Below are positions 6,962 through 9,860 of a stretch of 9,860 nt of DNA, one piece after another. The DNA is from a bacterium (GTDB taxonomy: Bacteria > Planctomycetota > JACOTG01 > JAUIME01). Position 1 is the stretch's first letter. Each line of letters opens with the position of its first letter. The translations under genes and the position numbers were made by a program. The stretch is taken from NCBI GenBank assembly GCA_030433195.1, contig JAUIME010000130.1, positions 1 through 9,860 on the forward strand, read 5' to 3'. The notes below the pieces were generated by a model. It did no database searches, was not told the DNA's origin, and saw only the letters and a list, made by a program, of their open reading frames with translations.

Positions 6962-7398
6962 CCCGTCCTCCCGAGAAGATCGACGAGTCTCTCGCCCATC
7001 ATCCGCCAACCGTAGCGCGCACCACCGAAGGCCTGCTTCTGGTCCGGCCTGAAACCGGTCTGTACCAGTGTGAGGCGAGTGCCCCATTCCGTGGGAGCAA
7101 GCGTGAAAGTCACGACGGTGTCGAGTTCACCCACACCCCAAGTCAAGCTCAGCTTCCTTTCCACTTCGATCTCGACGAACTTGCAGTTCACCGCGCCGTC
7201 CCATCCGGGTTGCGGAGGCGCCTGAAGCGTGAACGTGGCGCCCTTCTCGAGCTCGTAGCCAACCGTGGGCAGGAGCCACTCCGTCAACAGTGCGGGCTCC
7301 GTAAGCGCGCGCCATACCTTCGCCGGTGGATGGTCGAGGTCGAACTCGAACGTAATCGACTCCGTTTGCGAAGGCGTCGTCCTGTCGATGGGCTTCAT
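6958..7398 (-). CDS. AHSA1/SRPBCC-family protein
   Basis: This 146-residue protein is of the Aha1 C-terminal-like (START/SRPBCC) fold: a helix-grip domain with a hydrophobic ligand pocket. Signatures are the opening DLDHPPAKVWRALTEPALLTEWLLP (about residues 20-44), the strand pattern ending RKLSLTWGVGELDTVVTFTL, and RLTLVQTGF followed by the long C-terminal helix GWRMMGERLVDLL. The domain fills almost the whole protein. No enzymatic residues can be inferred; small-molecule or lipid binding is typical of the fold. It overlaps the genes on both sides by ATGA, placing it in the middle of a coupled operon under the adjacent ArsR regulator, a very common pairing. Confidence 0.92.
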   Translation of the reverse strand: MKPIDRTTPSQTESITFEFDLDHPPAKVWRALTEPALLTEWLLPTVGYELEKGATFTLQAPPQPGWDGAVNCKFVEIEVERKLSLTWGVGELDTVVTFTLAPTEWGTRLTLVQTGFRPDQKQAFGGARYGWRMMGERLVDLLGRTG

Positions 7399-7724
7399 TC
7401 GTCCATGCTCTCGAGTAGTTTCTCCAATCGCCCGACGTGTTTCGTCCAGAACGCGCGGTAGTGCGTGATCCAGTTGACGAGTGGCTTGATTCCGCCCGGC
7501 TCGACTCGGTAGAAGACGCAGCGCCCCTCTTTGCGGGCGCTTACGAGACCGGTGTCTCTCAGGGCGGCGAGGTGTTGGGAAATCGCGGGCTGAGAGATGT
7601 CGAAGCGAGCCGTGAGATCCTTCACCGCGGCCTCGCCGCGCGTGAGCGACTCGAAGATCGCCCGGCGACTCGTGTCCGCCAAGGCTTTGAAGATCCTGTC
7701 CTCGTCAGCGATTGCGCTCTGCAT
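7395..7724 (-). CDS. ArsR-family (SdpR-like) transcriptional repressor
   Basis: This 109-residue winged helix-turn-helix protein opens with DRIFKALADTSRRAIFESL. The recognition region follows as DLTARFDISQPAISQHLAAL, and the wing as GLVSARKEGRCVFYRV. The Cys-containing metal site of ArsR/SmtB (CxC in the recognition helix) is absent, where it reads AVKDLTARF, so metal sensing is unlikely; the group resembles SdpR-like autorepressors paired with SRPBCC genes. I chose ATG 7724 over GTG 7742 because the promoter -10 box (7731-7736) lies between them, putting the GTG outside the transcript. The expected transcription start falls on the A of this ATG, so translation is probably leaderless; no Shine-Dalgarno is present. 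The next gene overlaps by four bases. Confidence 0.9.
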   Translation of the reverse strand: MQSAIADEDRIFKALADTSRRAIFESLTRGEAAVKDLTARFDISQPAISQHLAALRDTGLVSARKEGRCVFYRVEPGGIKPLVNWITHYRAFWTKHVGRLEKLLESMDE

Positions 7725-7730
7725 GGACAA

Positions 7731-7760
7731 ATCATAAGCCACAACTTATGGGTACGTCAA
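7731..7760 (-). promoter_or_regulatory. Promoter of the arsR-AHSA1-DoxX-YdeI operon
   Basis: Reading on the minus strand, TTGACG (7760-7755) and TATGAT (7736-7731) are separated by 18 nt. Each differs from the sigma-70 consensus at one position. The +1 is expected six to seven bases after the -10 box, at about 7724, the A of the repressor ATG. Confidence 0.75.
7733..7750. promoter_or_regulatory. Inverted-repeat operator for the ArsR-type repressor
   Basis: CATAAGCCACAACTTATG is an inverted repeat with perfect 6-bp arms (7733-7738 and 7745-7750) and a 6-nt centre. It lies in the promoter spacer and overlaps four bases of the -10 box. The size and symmetry fit a dimeric ArsR-family regulator, and binding here would block RNA polymerase. 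Autorepression is inference from position. Confidence 0.7.
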
Positions 7761-7922
7761 GCGGCAGGCTGCTGATCGATCTGTCCTCGGACCTCGATAT
7801 CGGATTGCCGAAACCTCTCGCGCCTTGTACCAACCGACAGGCTGAAAGGCACTTAGAGACCTGAGGGGCAGGTGCCCGAGCGTCGCTCGCGACGTTCGAT
7901 CAAGGCTGCGCATCGGGGAGAG

Positions 7923-7953
7923 CGGAGGGTGGAATGCTCGTTGGAACCCTCCG
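7923..7953 (-). terminator. Hairpin 3' of the two-helix membrane protein gene
   Basis: CGGAGGGT (7923-7930) and ACCCTCCG (7946-7953) form a perfect 8-bp stem with a 15-nt loop, 26 nt beyond the stop at 7980. The position suits a terminator that would insulate the arsR operon. The downstream strand has no T-run, so it may instead be an RNA-stabilising hairpin. Confidence 0.35.
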
Positions 7954-7979
7954 ACTCGGCCCCCTTGAACACGCGGCGC

Positions 7980-8630
7980 CTACCGCACCCGCTCCGCGAT
8001 CACCTTCGCCAGCTTGCCGTCTCGCGGGAGCACGACGAACTGCGAGAAGTCGGGTCGGAGGTTCGGTCGGCTCGCGGCGAGCACGAGGTACGCGGATGCG
8101 TCAGCGCGCCATGCAGTGCGGATCGACGGGATGGTGGCGGTTGTCGAGCCATTGCCGGCCGTCAATCGATCGCCCGATAGCTCCGCGTTCACGGTTCCTT
8201 TGAGCACGCGGACCTTTCCCTGCTCGATCGCTTTGCGCAGGCGGGCTCCGCCGGATTTCGCGATCATCGGATTCGTTGCCGAGTCGATCGATCGGCCGAT
8301 GCCCGAGAAGAGCCGCTGGATGACGATCACGGCGAGGAGCACGACCGGGCTCGCGAGGATCAACAGACCGCCGAGGAACCGGTTGTCGCCGACGAAGAAC
8401 AACCACAGCCCGAGCGCGAGCGGGATACCTGCGAACACGGCGCGCAAGCCCCAACGCTCGACACCCTCGAACGCACGGTCGACCTGGAGGATTCCGCCGA
8501 GCACCCCGCCTTGCGTGGATCCCCCGGCCATCTCGATCTGCGCGCGCAGTACGGTCTCGGTCAAGGCCGTGGCGATCTGCTCATCCGTGAGAACGAATCG
8601 CTCGCTCGTCACGGCGTCTTCCTGCTGCAT
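7980..8630 (-). CDS. Two-helix membrane protein of unknown family
   Basis: I do not recognise this 216-residue protein. An N-terminal cytoplasmic-type stretch (1-60) with a likely helix (TDEQIATALTETVLRAQIE) precedes a Gly-rich linker. Two transmembrane helices lie at about 62-80 and 84-106, separated by GDNRF, so they form a hairpin. A soluble C-terminal domain of about 110 residues follows, containing LRKAIEQGKVRVLKGTVNAEL and ending in a hydrophobic strand, FVVLPRDGKLAKVIAERVR. No catalytic motif is seen. The ATG at 8630 has GAGGAG about 8 nt upstream. It starts 70 nt after the stop of the HEAT-repeat gene on the same strand and is probably co-transcribed with it. Confidence 0.75.
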   Translation of the reverse strand: MQQEDAVTSERFVLTDEQIATALTETVLRAQIEMAGGSTQGGVLGGILQVDRAFEGVERWGLRAVFAGIPLALGLWLFFVGDNRFLGGLLILASPVVLLAVIVIQRLFSGIGRSIDSATNPMIAKSGGARLRKAIEQGKVRVLKGTVNAELSGDRLTAGNGSTTATIPSIRTAWRADASAYLVLAASRPNLRPDFSQFVVLPRDGKLAKVIAERVR

Positions 8631-8700
8631 GGGGTAGTCTCCTCGCGGCTCACGCCGACAACGACCTCGATCTGACGTCCACGGCCCGGCGGAAGCGTCA

Positions 8701-9504
8701 CTACTTCCCGCCGTCGCCGCCGGAGTTCTCGGACCATTCGAGCTTGGACAAGAGCGTTACGGCGTTGCGCTGCACTCCGGGATGGCGATCGTAATCGGCG
8801 ACCGTTCGGATCGTATCGAGAACGACGGGGTCCTTCGCGTGCGAATACAACGAGAAGAGCGCAGCGCCGCGGACTCCCGGATCGCCGTCCACGTCGAGAA
8901 TGTGCAGCATATCTCGCTTCACGCCCTCGTCGTGGAATCCCCACAGCGATTCGATCGCGCGGGTGCGGACCTTGCCATCGAGGCTCGTGTCCATCGCGAT
9001 CTCGCACATCGCCTCGAGAACCTCGTCGTCCTGCCGAACCGGCTTGTCGAGCCGATTCAACGCATCGAGGCGCTCGCCGGGAAGTCGCGAACGGTCGAGC
9101 ACCTCGAGTCGCGCGGCATCGCGCTCCCGCCGAACGAGACGCTCTTCACCCGAGCGCACCATCGCCGCCATCGTCTCGACGTCTTCGAGCTCCGACATGC
9201 GCGCCGCAATTTCTTCGATGCGACTTTGTAGCTCGCGGGTCTCGTGCTCCGATGCCGAGTCATCGCGCGACCTCGTACGCTCGACGATCGACTCGGATGC
9301 CCGGGCGGTAGCGAGATCGCGAGTGCCCTCGAGTTTGGAGATACGCTCCTCGAGGTCTGCGATCGCCACCCCCACGTCGGCGGGGACGCCGGGCAGACCG
9401 GATCGAGTCGACGAGTCCGAACGTGTCCAACCGACGGCATAAACTGAAATCGTGATCGCCACTAGCGAGGTGACGAGGCCGCCCCACACGAGCGCTCGCT
9501 GCAT
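8701..9504 (-). CDS. Membrane-anchored coiled-coil/HEAT-repeat protein
   Basis: This 267-residue protein has a single N-terminal transmembrane anchor (about 7-24, LVWGGLVTSLVAITISVYAV). A charged, likely coiled-coil stretch follows at about 45-135, including ADLEERISKLEG and LQSRIEEIAARMSELED. The C-terminal part, about 145-257, is alpha-helical with HEAT-like units marked by GKVRTRAIESLWGF, GDPGVRGAALFSLYSH and HPGVQRNAVTLLSKL. Such repeats form protein-binding scaffolds; no enzymatic role is seen. The repeat domain is expected outside the inner membrane, but the orientation is uncertain. I chose ATG 9504 because GGAGG lies 6 nt upstream; the next in-frame start upstream, at 9537, would overlap the promoter boxes. 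It is the first gene of a probable two-gene unit. Confidence 0.83.
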   Translation of the reverse strand: MQRALVWGGLVTSLVAITISVYAVGWTRSDSSTRSGLPGVPADVGVAIADLEERISKLEGTRDLATARASESIVERTRSRDDSASEHETRELQSRIEEIAARMSELEDVETMAAMVRSGEERLVRRERDAARLEVLDRSRLPGERLDALNRLDKPVRQDDEVLEAMCEIAMDTSLDGKVRTRAIESLWGFHDEGVKRDMLHILDVDGDPGVRGAALFSLYSHAKDPVVLDTIRTVADYDRHPGVQRNAVTLLSKLEWSENSGGDGGK

Positions 9505-9536
9505 GAGATTCCTCCTGGTTCTTGCCGAGTCCCCCA

Positions 9537-9565
9537 AAGATAAACCCCCGACCGCCTTGTGTCAC
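9537..9565 (-). promoter_or_regulatory. Promoter of the HEAT-repeat gene
   Basis: On the minus strand GTGACA (9565-9560) and TATCTT (9542-9537) are separated by exactly 17 nt. The -35 box has one mismatch to TTGACA. Transcription would start near 9530, leaving a leader of about 26 nt that contains the GGAGG site. Confidence 0.6.
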
Positions 9566-9605
9566 CGAAAACGCAGGCCTCTTCGACCCGCGCGACCGCG
9601 CGTCG

Positions 9606-9624
9606 ATCCTCGAGGATACGTATC
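9606..9624. promoter_or_regulatory. Two overlapping perfect palindromes
   Basis: ATCCTCGAGGAT (9606-9617) and GATACGTATC (9615-9624) are each perfectly self-complementary and share three bases. Their place between two divergent genes suits a binding site for one or two dimeric regulators. No regulator gene lies next to them in the window. Confidence 0.4.
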
Positions 9625-9762
9625 GGACACACCGGCGAGAAATCTTGTAGATCGCGACTGGAAACACCCTCCCCCCTCATGGACAATGATCGAGCCGAAG
9701 GAAACCGCGCCCCCCGCGCACGTATCCCCCCACCGTTCACCCATTCGATCGACGGATCTCCC

Positions 9763-9860
9763 ATGCTGCCCGACCGAACACTCCTGCGCCTCTCGCGATC
9801 TGCCACGGTTCTGCTCCTCCTGCTGCTCTTCGCATCCATCACGACAGGGCAGGACGGAGG
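9763..9860 (+). CDS. Secreted protein, N-terminal end only
   Basis: The ATG at 9763 opens a frame that continues to the window edge, giving 32 complete codons. The residues form a classic signal peptide: a basic n-region (DRTLLRLSRS), a hydrophobic core rich in Leu (TVLLLLLLFASI), then a polar segment TTGQDG. There is no Cys after the core, so a lipoprotein is unlikely. A weak GGA lies 6 nt upstream. It is divergent from the HEAT-repeat gene. The mature protein is outside the window, so no function can be given. Confidence 0.65.
   Translation, partial: MLPDRTLLRLSRSATVLLLLLLFASITTGQDG

Larger units (their letters stand above)
9505..9762. other. Divergent intergenic control region
   Basis: These 258 bases lie between the minus-strand HEAT-repeat gene and the + strand secreted-protein gene. 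They hold the promoter and Shine-Dalgarno of the minus gene near 9510-9565, two abutting palindromes at 9606-9624, and the unlocated promoter of the + gene. Several C-runs of five or more occur. I see no gene in the gap. Confidence 0.6.

Noticed and set aside
7725..7742. GTG start for the ArsR-family gene
   Set aside because: The -10 box and the operator lie between the GTG and the ATG at 7724, so the GTG is upstream of the expected transcript.
903..9860. Second copy of the tRNA-Arg 3' end as an island attachment site
   Set aside because: I looked for the GGTTCGAATCCCGCC-like end downstream and found none in the window.
1..9860. CRISPR array, insertion sequence or transposase
   Set aside because: No regularly spaced repeats, transposase motifs or terminal inverted repeats with target duplications were seen.

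Overview
The window is high-GC bacterial DNA with tightly packed genes. The organism looks Gram-negative: there is a probable secreted lipoprotein peptidase and several membrane-anchored proteins, and the tRNA gene encodes its CCA tail. HEAT-repeat proteins, TolB-type S9 peptidases and HipBA or SRPBCC cassettes together would suit a myxobacterial/deltaproteobacterial or planctomycete-like lineage. No marker in the window fixes the taxon, so this is inference.

Left edge (1-902). The first ~120 bases read on the + strand as part of a repeat module from a large protein. They run directly into the 5' part of a minus-strand S9-type peptidase lipoprotein gene that breaks off there, so there is a natural rearrangement or an artificial join at about 112-145. 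Upstream of the peptidase lie ~300 non-coding bases and then a complete tRNA-Arg(CCU) gene (826-902).

Centre (1004-5957, + strand). Just past the tRNA come a 1035-residue protein joining a phospholipase-D-like nuclease domain, an SF2 helicase and a DUF3427 tail, then an AT-rich regulatory gap, then a hipB-hipA toxin-antitoxin pair overlapping by one base. Their position beside a tRNA 3' end suggests an accessory or defence-type segment. No attachment-site repeat is visible.

Right-centre (7760 back to 5983, minus strand). Four genes form one apparent operon: an ArsR-family repressor, an AHSA1/SRPBCC protein, a DoxX-like membrane protein and a YdeI/OmdA-family protein. The first three overlap by ATGA. 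The promoter is clear, and an 18-bp inverted repeat lies across its spacer and -10 box. The repressor start codon coincides with the expected transcription start, so the mRNA is probably leaderless.

Right edge (7980-9860). Two minus-strand genes encode a membrane-anchored coiled-coil/HEAT-repeat protein and a two-helix membrane protein of unknown family. They share a recognisable promoter. A divergent + strand gene with a signal peptide begins at 9763 and runs off the window. The divergent gap holds two abutting perfect palindromes.
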